From positions 1 to 46,365 of IMG/VR virus record IMGVR_UViG_3300035681_000034: DNA of 46,365 nucleotides; one strand, written 5' to 3'. Made by a program: the position numbers and the translations under genes. The stretch comes from a virus. The notes below the pieces were generated by a model that was given only the letters and a program-made list of their open reading frames with translations, did no database searches and was not told where the DNA came from. This document shows, piece by piece, positions 34,455 through 42,771 of this stretch. Within the stretch, counting starts at the first letter, position 1. Each line of letters opens with the position of its first letter.

Positions 34455-35102
34455 TTAGTTCACCTGTGTTCGTACCTGCCCCGAGCGATAACTGTCCTGC
34501 CTGTCGCGCCCGTCACCCAGGTTCTTCAACAGCGCCAAGGACTGCATGTACTCTTTGTCCATCAGCGCAACGATGTCCTGCTCCTGCTTCATGAACCGGG
34601 CAGCTTCCAGCATCACTGCGTTGAACAGCACCGAGTCAAAGTTGTTGCCCAGCCATGTGGTCGATGCAGTGACGATGCTCTCCGGGTAGTAGAAGTAGTT
34701 CAGTTCAGCCGTCAGCGCAGCGTTGGGCGTGGGCCCCAACAGGAAAGACTGCACCAGCGGAGTTCCGGTCTGCGTCCCGTACAGGGCGTAGTACTGCGGC
34801 GTCCCCGTTGTAGTTGAACTCGGGAAAGCCTCCCGCATGAAGTTCACATCTTTGTTCAGCAGGTAGCTGAACGTAGTGCCCGATGTAACCCCAAAGGAAA
34901 ACGCAGACAAGAAGTCTGTCGGCACTACAAGTAACGGATTACCAATGGTCAGCGTGAGGTTTGATGTCTTCCGCAAATTGGGAAGCTGCACCGAGTTGTA
35001 GATGCGCTGCTCTGCTAGCTTCGTCAGAAGCGCAAAGTCTGTCGCGGAAAACGTATTTTCCGTGCTGTCCTCAACGGCAGTCTGCAACTCGGTGTAGTTC
35101 AA
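34455..35102 (-). CDS. Putative head-tail adaptor
   Basis: 215 residues. TELQTAVEDSTENTFSATDF, then FALLTKLAEQRIYNSVQLPN and, later, LFNAVMLEAARFMKQEQDIV: the helical bundle plus beta core of podovirus adaptor (gp4/gp6- or T7 gp11-like) proteins. It would form a ring under the portal. Assignment rests on architecture and position between head and fibre genes. Confidence 0.78.
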   Translation of the reverse strand: MNYTELQTAVEDSTENTFSATDFALLTKLAEQRIYNSVQLPNLRKTSNLTLTIGNPLLVVPTDFLSAFSFGVTSGTTFSYLLNKDVNFMREAFPSSTTTGTPQYYALYGTQTGTPLVQSFLLGPTPNAALTAELNYFYYPESIVTASTTWLGNNFDSVLFNAVMLEAARFMKQEQDIVALMDKEYMQSLALLKNLGDGRDRQDSYRSGQVRTQVN

Positions 35103-35110
35103 GTTTCACC

Positions 35111-35302
35111 TCACGCCATCGGCCCACGAGACATGAAGCCGCGAGTAGCGGCACCAGATCCACGCTGCTTGATCCCGGAGGTCTTCGGCCCCGGAGCGGA
35201 CTCTTTGGAGATGCTGCCCACCACCATGCACAGGTCACGCGGATTGACAGGGCCTTGCGGGTATGCCTGCTTGGCAGGCGGCAGTTTTGTGATCTTGCTC
35301 AT
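35111..35302 (-). CDS. Small basic structural-type protein
   Basis: 63 residues, Pro/Gly/Lys-rich: KLPPAKQAYPQGPVNPRDL, GPKTSGIKQRGSGAATRGF. No fold can be assigned. It sits in a run of short late genes with no gaps; probably a minor virion component. Confidence 0.7.
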   Translation of the reverse strand: MSKITKLPPAKQAYPQGPVNPRDLCMVVGSISKESAPGPKTSGIKQRGSGAATRGFMSRGPMA

Positions 35303-35305
35303 AGC

Positions 35306-35467
35306 TCACCCCGTCTTCTGGTTGGCAGCGCGGGACAGATTCTTGCCCAAGCGCATACGGTCCTCAGAGGTGGGACCACCCTTCTTGAAGGCTTTCCCTC
35401 CCTTGGCAAGCTTGGTCAGCGGCTTGCCTGGGTGCATCGCACGTTCGTGCTTGTGAACATCTTTCAT
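35306..35467 (-). CDS. Very small basic protein with double GG motif
   Basis: 53 residues from the ATG at 35467; an adjacent ATG at 35470 is too close to the AAGGAG site (35474-35479). Core LTKLAKGGKAFKKGGPTSED contains two copies of the recurring GG motif; the rest is Lys/Arg-rich (RMRLGKNLSRAANQKTG). Likely a DNA- or capsid-associated virion peptide; unknown function. Confidence 0.75.
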   Translation of the reverse strand: MKDVHKHERAMHPGKPLTKLAKGGKAFKKGGPTSEDRMRLGKNLSRAANQKTG

Positions 35468-35476
35468 CATCGCTCC

Positions 35477-35869
35477 TTAGGTCGTGACAATTTGGACTGT
35501 ACCAACATATCCCTGCCCGACCAAGCTGTTTGGCGTCAGGGGCGCATCAAAACCACTGGACCCACCTATCGGAGCCCAGCCCCACTCAATCACCCGGCTA
35601 CCAATACCGATGGTGTCAATAACCGTCTGACCTGAAGAGTACCAAGTGTTCGTATCTGGACGGGGATCACGGATGGCCTGGGGGTCACTTACAGGGTACA
35701 TCCCGAGTTGCAACTGAGGATGATCTGGGGTCCAGCATTGAGGACACGCTTTGATCTGTGTTTGCTTGGTTTTGACTACGAGATTCTTGAGCTTTTTGAG
35801 GTCGAAACGGAACCCACAGACATCGCAGAAACCAAATGCCTTTGCGCCGTTTGCAAAGCGATTGCTCAT
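35477..35869 (-). CDS. Zinc-ribbon phage protein
   Basis: 130 residues. Two CxxC pairs (FGFCDVCGFRF and IKACPQCWTPD, about residues 15-45) make a zinc ribbon. Then HPQLQLGMYPVSDPQAIRDP and a beta-rich C-terminus ending VGTVQIVTT. The CDxCG...CPxCW-DPDHPQLQLG pattern is common to phage head-completion genes. It overlaps the next gene's end by 4 nt. Confidence 0.82.
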   Translation of the reverse strand: MSNRFANGAKAFGFCDVCGFRFDLKKLKNLVVKTKQTQIKACPQCWTPDHPQLQLGMYPVSDPQAIRDPRPDTNTWYSSGQTVIDTIGIGSRVIEWGWAPIGGSSGFDAPLTPNSLVGQGYVGTVQIVTT

Positions 35870-36534
35870 ATCATTCGCACCCGCCCGCCTTGGCGGTACT
35901 CATTGGGCATTGGAACAGCACGAAGCATTGCTTGTGCCTTCATTTTGGCTGCTTCTTCCTGCTGGCGCTTGCGTTGCGCTATCACGCCATTTGCAACAAC
36001 ACCTCCATGAGCACCTCCGGTTGCATCCTGCCATTCCCTGCGGCGCCGTTCTTGTTCATCTTCCTGCGACGGTTGCTGTAGGCTGAGCAGCCCCTCCGCA
36101 GCAGGCATAAAGCCGCCCCCCGCCCCAGGCGGCGGCCACGGTGCGTCGGACGGATAGCCTTCAGGACGGGGCGGCAAAGGCTCTTGAAACCCGTACTCCC
36201 CGTATTGCGCTACGGGCTGGAACCCCGTCACGCCTTCGCCCGTAACCATGCGGTCACCGGCCAAGTTGTAAATCTCGCCCTGCGGACCCACGCTGTAGTC
36301 GTCGGGCAGGTTGTAGTTGGGTCGCTCCTCGGGCAGGAACCCCAGCAGCCGCCCCAGCGGCTCAACGCTGCTGGCAAGCTGCTCGCCCAGAGTGCGGTTG
36401 CTGTACAGCAACCGCGCCACTTCCGGACTCAGCGTTCCGCTACCCAACCCGCGAATCGCCATCTCATTCATTATCGGCTGGGTGAGCTGGCTGCCCAGCA
36501 GCGCCCGCCCCACAGCAAACAACGGCCCTGCCAT
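35866..36534 (-). CDS. Unknown virion-type protein with C-terminal GG motif
   Basis: 222 residues. N-terminal helical part (SQLTQPIMNEMAIRGLGSGT and LGEQLASSVEPLGRLLGFLP), Pro-rich middle (QEPLPPRPEGYPSDAPWPPP), charged helix (QEDEQERRRREW; ANGVIAQRKRQQEEAAK) and a last segment NEYRQGGRVRMI. Not recognised; the terminal YRQGGRV is the same motif as in the neighbouring short genes. Confidence 0.78.
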   Translation of the reverse strand: MAGPLFAVGRALLGSQLTQPIMNEMAIRGLGSGTLSPEVARLLYSNRTLGEQLASSVEPLGRLLGFLPEERPNYNLPDDYSVGPQGEIYNLAGDRMVTGEGVTGFQPVAQYGEYGFQEPLPPRPEGYPSDAPWPPPGAGGGFMPAAEGLLSLQQPSQEDEQERRRREWQDATGGAHGGVVANGVIAQRKRQQEEAAKMKAQAMLRAVPMPNEYRQGGRVRMI

Positions 36535-36549
36535 TTTAAACCTCCATGA

Positions 36550-37245
36550 TCAACTTATGAACATCTGCCTTGGGACAAAACGTACTGCACTGCGGTCTCT
36601 GTCTTCCGTCGAGGCAAGATCCCAGTCCTCATCATATTGCGCCTTTAGCACCTGCATACGCTCCATCGCACCGGGGATCTTCATGGACAGATAGTAGGCA
36701 AGGCCGGACACCAAAGCGGGGATGAACCTAAACGGTACATCTTGTGTGTACGTCCCGCCCGCACCAGCGTCTTGAATCCTGCGCAAGCGCCAGTAGACGA
36801 GCGTGTACGTCTGAGAATTGTCAGGCGTGGGCCACACGGTGAACTGCGGCGCTGCTGCTTGGCGGTTGATCCAGATTTGGATCGGCCTTGCCTGCTGCAG
36901 CTTGTTCGGGATGGACGAGTAGGTAGAAACGCTGATGCGCGTGATGGTCAGATCAGTCTGTGTGGAAACATTTCCCGCGCCCGTACGAATCACATGCTCA
37001 ATCAGATCCACCGTATCGGCGGGCAGCGTGTAGGTATTGGTGCCAGCGGTCAGGACTTGTGTACCCTGCTCAATGGTCCACATGTTTATGCCGCGATTCG
37101 ACCAATCTGCAAACAGCAGATTTAGGCTACGCCGTGCAGTCTTCAGGTCATAGCCCGTGCGCAACTCAGCACCACAGCGCTCAAAGGCTTCTTCAACGTA
37201 CTCTGCCAAATCTAAATTAAACGTAGCGGTGCCGGATGTTGTCAT
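36550..37245 (-). CDS. Putative head-tail connector / tail accessory protein
   Basis: 231 residues. NLDLAEYVEEAFERCGAELR, KTARRSLNLLFADWSNRGIN and LVYWRLRRIQDAGAG, RFIPALVSGLAYYLSMKIPG: helical N-terminus then beta sandwich then C-terminal helices, a layout shared with podovirus gp4/tail-tube-A-like connectors. Conserved-looking and well placed between head and tail genes. Function inferred. Confidence 0.8.
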   Translation of the reverse strand: MTTSGTATFNLDLAEYVEEAFERCGAELRTGYDLKTARRSLNLLFADWSNRGINMWTIEQGTQVLTAGTNTYTLPADTVDLIEHVIRTGAGNVSTQTDLTITRISVSTYSSIPNKLQQARPIQIWINRQAAAPQFTVWPTPDNSQTYTLVYWRLRRIQDAGAGGTYTQDVPFRFIPALVSGLAYYLSMKIPGAMERMQVLKAQYDEDWDLASTEDRDRSAVRFVPRQMFIS

Positions 37246-37248
37246 GGC

Positions 37249-37476
37249 TTACTTTGCTGTCAGCGCAGAACGCTTGAAGGCTTTGGCAGTAGGAGCGCCG
37301 GGAGAACCCGGCTTGCGCATGGTTTCACCCGATCCAGCGGCAATCCGCTTGCGCTTGGCGTTGATGTTGGCATAGAGCCCGACCTCACCACCTTCGGCGT
37401 ACTGCTTAAAGTTGGTGTTGTCACGGCGCTTCTTCAGTTCAGGTCGAATGTCACCCATGCCACGGCTCGGCCTCAT
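37249..37476 (-). CDS. Small basic GG-motif protein
   Basis: 75 residues. PELKKRRDNTNFKQYAEGGE-V motif, then LYANINAKRKRIAAGSGETM and RKPGSPGAPTAKAFKRSALT. Strongly basic, low hydrophobicity, probably disordered and DNA- or capsid-binding. The overlap of its start with the next gene's stop (4 nt) places it in the operon. Confidence 0.78.
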   Translation of the reverse strand: MRPSRGMGDIRPELKKRRDNTNFKQYAEGGEVGLYANINAKRKRIAAGSGETMRKPGSPGAPTAKAFKRSALTAK

Positions 37477-37826
37477 ACAAATTTTCCCCTAGTCTTGCCC
37501 TGCCGCTCACAGCCGCCGCCACGAACTTTGCCGCCTTTTTTGTAATCATCACTCATGCGAGGAGTGCGAGTTTCAAAAAACTCATCTTCCCTTGGTTGAC
37601 GATAACGCATACGACCAGACAATTCTGGCGTGTATTCCGTTGGCTCTTTTGTGTCTTTTGCTGCTCGCGTTCCCGTTAAACGCTGCCCCGGAAATTTTGC
37701 AGTTTCTTTTGCTGCTTGCTGAGCAGATGTTTCTGCCGCTTCTTTCGCGGTCTGTTTTGCCGTGTTTTTTGCGGCATCTTTGGCAAGTTTAGAAGCTACT
37801 GCCCGAGCAATTACTGGTAATGGCAT
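37473..37826 (-). CDS. Basic protein with helical N-terminus and C-terminal GG motif
   Basis: 117 residues. The Ala/Lys/Thr-rich N-terminus (KLAKDAAKNTAKQTAKEAAE) predicts a long amphipathic helix, followed by YRQPREDEFFETRTPR and the tail DDYKKGGKVRGGGCERQGKT. The C-terminal YKKGGKVRGGGC type tail recurs in many uncultured phages, to my knowledge without assigned function. Composition is histone-like in its Lys/Ala content. Confidence 0.78.
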   Translation of the reverse strand: MPLPVIARAVASKLAKDAAKNTAKQTAKEAAETSAQQAAKETAKFPGQRLTGTRAAKDTKEPTEYTPELSGRMRYRQPREDEFFETRTPRMSDDYKKGGKVRGGGCERQGKTRGKFV

Positions 37827-37836
37827 CTCAGGCTCC

Positions 37837-38142
37837 TCAGCACTTACCGCCGCCCATCATCTTGACTATCTTGGCGGGTTTTTTACCCTTGGACTCAATG
37901 CCGCCGCCCTTGGCGTAACCCTTGGCTTCCTTCATCTCGTGCTTGATCATGGACTTCGGAGCGCCCTTCTTCTTCATGAAGGCCACTTCCTTCTTCATCA
38001 TTTCCTTGGACTCTTTCATACTGCCTCCTTCGGCATGTGCTTTGGGACCAACAAACTTCTTCGCTACGCTGGGTGAGACATCTGTCTTGCCTGCAAGTGA
38101 AGCATACATAAACCTGCGCTGTTTTTCAGACTGGACAGGCAT
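37837..38142 (-). CDS. Lys/Met/Gly-rich GG-motif protein
   Basis: 101 residues starting MPVQSEKQRRFMYASLAGKT at 38142, chosen because its ATG overlaps the upstream stop as TAATG; an upstream in-frame ATG (38160) lies inside the neighbouring gene. Contains HAEGGSMKESKEMMKKE, a basic stretch KKKGAPKSMIKHEMKEAKGY and YAKGGGIESKGKK, ending MMGGGKC. Two GG motifs. Probably a virion-internal basic protein. Confidence 0.78.
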   Translation of the reverse strand: MPVQSEKQRRFMYASLAGKTDVSPSVAKKFVGPKAHAEGGSMKESKEMMKKEVAFMKKKGAPKSMIKHEMKEAKGYAKGGGIESKGKKPAKIVKMMGGGKC

Positions 38143-38318
38143 TACTTCTTTCCTCGCCATCCGCGAACTGTTTCTGTCTCCCAGATGCGAATTGCGGTCC
38201 ACACAATCGTAAAGATTGCTGCAACAGCAGGTAAAAATTCCACGAGCGTGCCAACCACTGTAACGACTGATAGGGCGTCAACAGCATGTTTTGTGCTTTC
38301 AGAAACTTCGTGTTTCAT
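38142..38318 (-). CDS. Small membrane protein, holin-like
   Basis: 58 residues, from the ATG at 38318. MKHEVSESTKHAVDALSVVT, then VVGTLVEFLPAVAAIFTIVW and TAIRIWETETVRGWRGKK: one long or two short hydrophobic helices with a basic C-terminus. Class II/III holin-like layout. It begins one nt after the preceding gene's stop and couples to the next gene through TAATG. Confidence 0.78.
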   Translation of the reverse strand: MKHEVSESTKHAVDALSVVTVVGTLVEFLPAVAAIFTIVWTAIRIWETETVRGWRGKK

Positions 38319-38319
38319 G

Positions 38320-38577
38320 TTAACAGTTCCACGCCCTCAGGCTTTTATTGATACGAGAGTTCGGATCTTTGGCCGTCTTCTCGCTGGTAAGTTTGGCCTT
38401 CATCCCTGACATCCGGGCGCAGAATGACTTCTTGCGCGGGCCACCTTCGGGCTGCGGGGCTTTGAGCCCAGGCTTGCCGGGGTTAGCCTTGTTGTAGGAG
38501 GCTCGGCCTTTGGCGTTGAGGCCGCCAGCCTCGGCTTTGCCTTCTTTGCGGGTCCAAGCAGGCGACTTAGCCATCAT
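38320..38577 (-). CDS. DUF6321-like small protein
   Basis: 85 residues. SPAWTRKEGKAEAGGLNAKG, RASYNKANPGKPGLKAPQPE and DPNSRINKSLRAWNC are hallmarks of a widespread small basic domain in phages and bacteria (DUF6321, from memory). The AGGLNAKG segment resembles the GG motif of its neighbours. Function unknown; highly basic, likely nucleic-acid-associated. Its start overlaps the upstream stop. Confidence 0.82.
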   Translation of the reverse strand: MMAKSPAWTRKEGKAEAGGLNAKGRASYNKANPGKPGLKAPQPEGGPRKKSFCARMSGMKAKLTSEKTAKDPNSRINKSLRAWNC

Positions 38578-39368
38578 CAGTCCTTCAGAGCCAGGAACTG
38601 GGGGAGGGTCAGGCAGTCATTGCTGCCCGAGGTTAGCGTGCGGCTCACATAGGTCCACACAGCTTGCGCAAGCGTATCGTAGTCTACTCCGCCAGATGCT
38701 GCAAGGTTCAACTTGTTGCCCATCGTGCCACTGTCGTTGTACTGCGCTGCCAGGGCTTGCCACACTGCCGCTGCCAAATTTTGCGGGGACAGCACAGACT
38801 CGCCCGTGATGTCAGCCGACAACTCTCCAGTGGCGTAGGGGACGAGCGTTAGCGTGCCTGTGCCTGACAGATCTGCTTGTACAGAAGCAAACGCATTCAG
38901 CACGGCGGTGATGGCACCAGCGCCCGTCAGATCGCCAGATAGATTTAGCAGCGCCAGCAAATTTGGTGGGGGCGAAATGTCGCCCGCGCCAGTCAACGAC
39001 GCAATCAGGTCGGCAATCAGCGACAGGAACGCATTGGTGACCGTGCCTGATCCCGTCAGATCCGCAGTAGCGTTTCTGCCCCCCGCCAGATCGGCGACGA
39101 TGCTTCCCAAGCCATAGATCTGGTTGCTTGCTCCGATCTGACCAGCTTGTTGTGGGATAAACCATGTCAGGCTGGGGTAGGCCCCGTTCGGCAGCGCGTA
39201 GTACTCCAGCGCCGTGGTGGTCTGGTCCTGCATCATGCGGCTACGCACACGACCTGATTGAGAAAAATTACCCCGGTTACCTGACTGAATAGCCGTGATA
39301 GCGCTGGACCCGCCGCCGTACTTCAGCGGCAGCTTGTCGTAGACGGAGTAATTGCCGATCAGAGCCAT
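38577..39368 (-). CDS. Putative virion structural protein with repeated GxxxLTGAG strands
   Basis: 263 residues. N-terminus NYSVYDKLPLKYGGGSSAIT; the middle holds repeated short units such as DLTGSGTVTNA, SLTGAGDISPP, DLTGAGAITAV and DLSGTGTLTLV (about residues 90-190), a beta-helix-like pattern; C-terminus ends TLTSGSNDCLTLPQFLALKD. Probably a tail- or capsid-associated adhesion protein. Not recognised as a family. Confidence 0.78.
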   Translation of the reverse strand: MALIGNYSVYDKLPLKYGGGSSAITAIQSGNRGNFSQSGRVRSRMMQDQTTTALEYYALPNGAYPSLTWFIPQQAGQIGASNQIYGLGSIVADLAGGRNATADLTGSGTVTNAFLSLIADLIASLTGAGDISPPPNLLALLNLSGDLTGAGAITAVLNAFASVQADLSGTGTLTLVPYATGELSADITGESVLSPQNLAAAVWQALAAQYNDSGTMGNKLNLAASGGVDYDTLAQAVWTYVSRTLTSGSNDCLTLPQFLALKD

Positions 39369-39369
39369 G

Positions 39370-40491
39370 TTAGCCCCAGGCTACATCAATGCTGCCGTAG
39401 TAGGCGGTGTTGACAGGAGTAGCTGCGCCTGCGTACATCAACCACTGCAAATTTGCACCGTCAAAAATTCTCGGCATTGACGGCAACTGATTCACTAAGT
39501 CGCGCTCCGACGCCACACCAACCGTCGTCAACGGTATCGTCAACAAAGGTTTACACAGTACAAGAACCAAACAACCCGACGTCATTGTGGCGGACAGGTT
39601 GATAGACTGGACTGACAAAATGCCCGTGTCACCCGCCGCAAGGGGGAGGAACGGTCCGTACTTGCCCGCGCCCGTACCGGAATAGATGACCGACCCCACC
39701 GGAGATGTGGTGGTGGCAGTTGGCAAAACCGGGCTTGCAGGAGTCAATCGACCTGATGTACTCCCCACGTTTGTGTAGTTAAGCTGGATTGTCGGCGTGC
39801 CAGCACCCATCACAACAGAGGGCACGATATACGCCTGTAGGCCCGCACCCGTTGCATAACGTGGCAGCGTCTGTGTACCCGTAAACGACTGAGCGCCTGT
39901 TGTAGTGACAGAAGAAATGGTAAACATCGCCACCTGATCTATCAGCATCAGAACGGCGGGTGAGCTGGTCGCTGCGGCTGAGTAGGCCGATATGTTCAGG
40001 ATGTTCTTGACAGACGGCGAGACATCGCCCCCCGTGTACAAACCGTTGGTGGCAGAGGTGCCTGTGATGGTCTGCGAAGTAACCGTCTGAGAAACGCTGA
40101 CGGTGTAAGTACCGCCGTTGTTTGCGCCTGTGCCCGTACCCAGCGCGGTGATAAACGTGCCCGCCGAAACACCTGTGCCGGTCAACCGCATGCCAATTGT
40201 GAATCGACCCGTGCCGTGCGTGGTGTCGGTGAACGTGGTGCCCGAGATGCTGCCGCTTGTCGCCGCCGTTGTGGCAGTTGTGGTCGTGGTATCAGACAGC
40301 GATTGGAACGCTAGGTTCGTCGTAGACCCGTGCGTCGAGTTCTGAAACGGATTGCCTGCGCCGACTGAGAGGTCATACCAAACACCTGCCGTTTGCGCGG
40401 TTGTTGGCAGCGCGTTTTTGTTCCAATCCGTGCGGTTGAACTGCCCTGCGGTGATCGCAGAGATGATTTGATCCATTGACTGCAGCGGCAT
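39370..40491 (-). CDS. Structural protein, paralogue A (with inserted beta domain)
   Basis: 373 residues. Shares with its neighbour (40495-41376) the segment [35 protein letters not shown] and a terminal [10 protein letters not shown]. About residues 75-150 hold an extra beta module ([40 protein letters not shown]) not found in the neighbour, which explains the length difference. Likely arose by duplication followed by domain insertion. Role in the capsid or tail is unproven. Confidence 0.82.
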   Translation of the reverse strand: MPLQSMDQIISAITAGQFNRTDWNKNALPTTAQTAGVWYDLSVGAGNPFQNSTHGSTTNLAFQSLSDTTTTTATTAATSGSISGTTFTDTTHGTGRFTIGMRLTGTGVSAGTFITALGTGTGANNGGTYTVSVSQTVTSQTITGTSATNGLYTGGDVSPSVKNILNISAYSAAATSSPAVLMLIDQVAMFTISSVTTTGAQSFTGTQTLPRYATGAGLQAYIVPSVVMGAGTPTIQLNYTNVGSTSGRLTPASPVLPTATTTSPVGSVIYSGTGAGKYGPFLPLAAGDTGILSVQSINLSATMTSGCLVLVLCKPLLTIPLTTVGVASERDLVNQLPSMPRIFDGANLQWLMYAGAATPVNTAYYGSIDVAWG

Positions 40492-40494
40492 GCT

Positions 40495-41376
40495 TTACCC
40501 CCAAACGGTTTGAATTGTGCCTATGTATGAGGCTTGGCTTGAAGCGGATTGCCCAGTGTTCAGCAATATTGACAGATAAGCATTGTCTGCAATCACTGGC
40601 AAATCAAAAAAATCTATGGCGGGGGTGCGCTCACCTGCTTGCGCAACCTCACGCAAAATGATCTGCTCTAGCGGCTTGACCAGCACAAAAGCGAGCAGGC
40701 CAATGTCAGGGGCATCAAATGTTACGCTCTGAACACTTCTGATCCCTGTATCCCCTGGAGCCAGAGTAAGAAATGGGTAGTTACTGTTTAGTCGTGCAGC
40801 CGATGAGTTGTTGCCGGTTACCAATGCGCCAGTAATGGTCGCTGACCCACAAGTTTGTGTGGGCGATGTTTGAAGCACACCGCTCTGATTGATGTATGTA
40901 AACCGGAATGTTGGACCCCCAATACCCAGCATACCTGCCAACTGAACCGCCATGACACTCACGCCTTGCCCATCCGTATAGCGTGTCAAACTTGCCGTGT
41001 TGTCAAGCACCTGTTCGTCAGTAATACCTGTGTCTACAAACGGGTAATAGAACAGGTAATCCATCAGGATCATCGGACCCGTTGCCACACCTGTTATTGA
41101 TATTGGGACTACTGTCAGTGTTTTTAAGTATGTCTTGTACCCCAAACTTGCTACAGGAGGGTTGTGCGGTATCCCGCCATTTGCTGCTTGCCCAATTGGA
41201 GCGCCAACAAGTGGCGTAGAGGCGTAGTAAAAAGGAAGCGGATTACCAGGGCTCAAAGTCACATCAAACCAAGCGCCAGCACCTGTGGTCTGGTTGATTG
41301 CCTTACGAAAGCCGCCAAAAAACGTCTGCCCGTTCTGTTCGGCGTCAACCAAATCTTTGAACGAGTTGATAGCCAT
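40495..41376 (-). CDS. Structural protein, paralogue B
   Basis: 293 residues. DLVDAEQNGQTFFGGFRKAI, LTLAPGDTGIRSVQSVTFDA, LLAFVLVKPLEQIILREV and the end YIGTIQTVWG align with paralogue A. Beta-rich, no signal peptide. Stop lies 3 nt from paralogue A's start. Probably a surface or decoration protein of the virion. Confidence 0.82.
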   Translation of the reverse strand: MAINSFKDLVDAEQNGQTFFGGFRKAINQTTGAGAWFDVTLSPGNPLPFYYASTPLVGAPIGQAANGGIPHNPPVASLGYKTYLKTLTVVPISITGVATGPMILMDYLFYYPFVDTGITDEQVLDNTASLTRYTDGQGVSVMAVQLAGMLGIGGPTFRFTYINQSGVLQTSPTQTCGSATITGALVTGNNSSAARLNSNYPFLTLAPGDTGIRSVQSVTFDAPDIGLLAFVLVKPLEQIILREVAQAGERTPAIDFFDLPVIADNAYLSILLNTGQSASSQASYIGTIQTVWG

Positions 41377-41547
41377 TTACGTTACCGCGCTGGTGCCACG
41401 CAAAGCAGCTTCCATGTTAGCCAAGACCGGCGCGTCCTTGTGCCCGCAGGGCTTGTAGACGATGTGCTGCACAAGAAACACCGGCTCATTGCACTGAGCG
41501 CACAAATACTTGGGCAACTCGCCCTTGGCAAGATTGGGCTGGTCCAT
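41377..41547 (-). CDS. Tiny zinc-binding protein
   Basis: 56 residues (ATG at 41547, immediately after the upstream stop). LAKGELPKYLCAQCNEPVFL and IVYKPCGHKDAP give CxxC plus CxH, a compact zinc ribbon. It abuts both neighbours without a gap. Function unknown. Confidence 0.75.
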   Translation of the reverse strand: MDQPNLAKGELPKYLCAQCNEPVFLVQHIVYKPCGHKDAPVLANMEAALRGTSAVT

Positions 41548-41979
41548 TCAAGTCTCCGTGACGGTCAGAGCCGAAGCATTGAACTGCGGTTGAATGCCTG
41601 ACGCAACCGCCAGCGAACTGTTCAACGCGCCAGCGTACAGCACGTTACCCGCACCACTTGCAGCCGTCCCAATTGCCACATGGGTCAGCGTAGCGCCCGT
41701 AGCACCGCACTGGGGGAACTGGATCAGCGCAGCGTTGACCGCCGTATTGGTTGAAACCGTCCAACCTGCCGACGTTCGCAACACCGCAATCCGGGTGTAG
41801 TTTGTGTAGCTGGTTTCGTTGGTGGTCTGGTTGTTGCCGGTGCCCGGATCAGCCGTATACAAGCCAACGTACAGATTTGTGTACGGCGACGAAGCGGCGT
41901 TGTCCGCCATGTTCGCCCAAGCCGTGGCGTTGAAGATCAGCCTCAACAGGTTGTTGCAAGTGGTTATTGACTTTGCCAT
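41548..41979 (-). CDS. Conserved-type phage structural protein
   Basis: 143 residues. LIFNATAWANMADNAASSPY, LYVGLYTADPGTGNNQT, YTNYTRIAVLRTSAGW and THVAIGTAASGAGNVLYAGA, ending ALTVTET. This order (LYVGLYTADP...Y.R.AV.R...FP...THVAIG) is a recurrent phage virion-protein signature. Beta-sandwich expected. Exact location in the particle unknown. Confidence 0.82.
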   Translation of the reverse strand: MAKSITTCNNLLRLIFNATAWANMADNAASSPYTNLYVGLYTADPGTGNNQTTNETSYTNYTRIAVLRTSAGWTVSTNTAVNAALIQFPQCGATGATLTHVAIGTAASGAGNVLYAGALNSSLAVASGIQPQFNASALTVTET

Positions 41980-41988
41980 TGGTTACCT

Positions 41989-42246
41989 CTAGACATTACT
42001 CAGTTCTTGGAACGGCGAATATGTCAGCGTCAACCTGTTCGCCCATGCGGATGTATACGTTGTGTAATTAGGATTGTTGGACACATTAGCCCACCCCATT
42101 ACACCTGTGCTTGTGCTAAACCTCTGAACCAACCAGCGACCACCGGAGTCAGTCACTTTCCCAACATACAGCGGATCGCCATCAACAAAATTGTTGAGGT
42201 AATAACTGTTTGCCGGGAATAGATGTGCTACTCCAGAAACCGACAC
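41989..42246 (-). CDS. Small structural-type protein
   Basis: 85 residues. GVAHLFPANSYYLNNFVDGD, LYVGKVTDSGGRWLVQRFST and MGWANVSNNPNYTTYTSAWA. Beta-rich, likely a minor virion protein. It pairs with the coiled-coil gene just upstream in the operon; unknown family. Confidence 0.78.
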   Translation of the reverse strand: MSVSGVAHLFPANSYYLNNFVDGDPLYVGKVTDSGGRWLVQRFSTSTGVMGWANVSNNPNYTTYTSAWANRLTLTYSPFQELSNV

Positions 42247-42249
42247 GGT

Positions 42250-42768
42250 TTACCCCAGCCTTGCACGCAGCGTATCCAACGCCTTTTCCGCTGCAACCTT
42301 GCGCTTCTCAAGGTCTTTGATCTCCGCTTCCATCTCGGCCTTCTGAGCCGCCGCATCGGCTTGTGCCTTCGCAACACTTGCCTCTGCTTCTTGGATGGCT
42401 TGCGTTGCTTTTTCTTGGGCGTCTGCAATAGCCGCCTGAATGCGACTCAGCGAAGCATCACGGTCAGCCTCAATCTGCCTTGCTTGCTCGGCAAATTTTG
42501 TGCGAGACGCTTCAATCTCTTCCCTCAAAGCCTGCTTCTCTTTGGAAACCGCTTCAAGTTCTTGATTGATTTTCTCAAGCCGCTTGTCCGCTTCTTCAAA
42601 AGCCGAGGCAATGCTTTTCTCAGCAGCCTCAAACTCTTGCCGCTTCGTCACCAAAGCACGGTTAAGGTCTGCTTCCTTCTCAACCATGTTGATGACCGCA
42701 GGGATAGTCGCAATGACCGGCCCCCACGTATCTTGGAACTTTCGCAGTTCACCAATGCTAATGGTCAT
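42250..42768 (-). CDS. Coiled-coil protein, possible scaffold or assembly factor
   Basis: 172 residues. N-terminus MTISIGELRKFQDTWGPVIA, then an almost continuous coiled coil from about residue 30 to the end (AEKSIASAFEEADKRLEKIN, ALREEIEASRTKFAEQARQI, EAEIKDLEKRKVAAEKALDT). No membrane or enzyme motif. It could be a scaffold, tail-assembly or needle-type fibre protein; position does not decide. Confidence 0.75.
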   Translation of the reverse strand: MTISIGELRKFQDTWGPVIATIPAVINMVEKEADLNRALVTKRQEFEAAEKSIASAFEEADKRLEKINQELEAVSKEKQALREEIEASRTKFAEQARQIEADRDASLSRIQAAIADAQEKATQAIQEAEASVAKAQADAAAQKAEMEAEIKDLEKRKVAAEKALDTLRARLG

Positions 42769-42771
42769 AGT

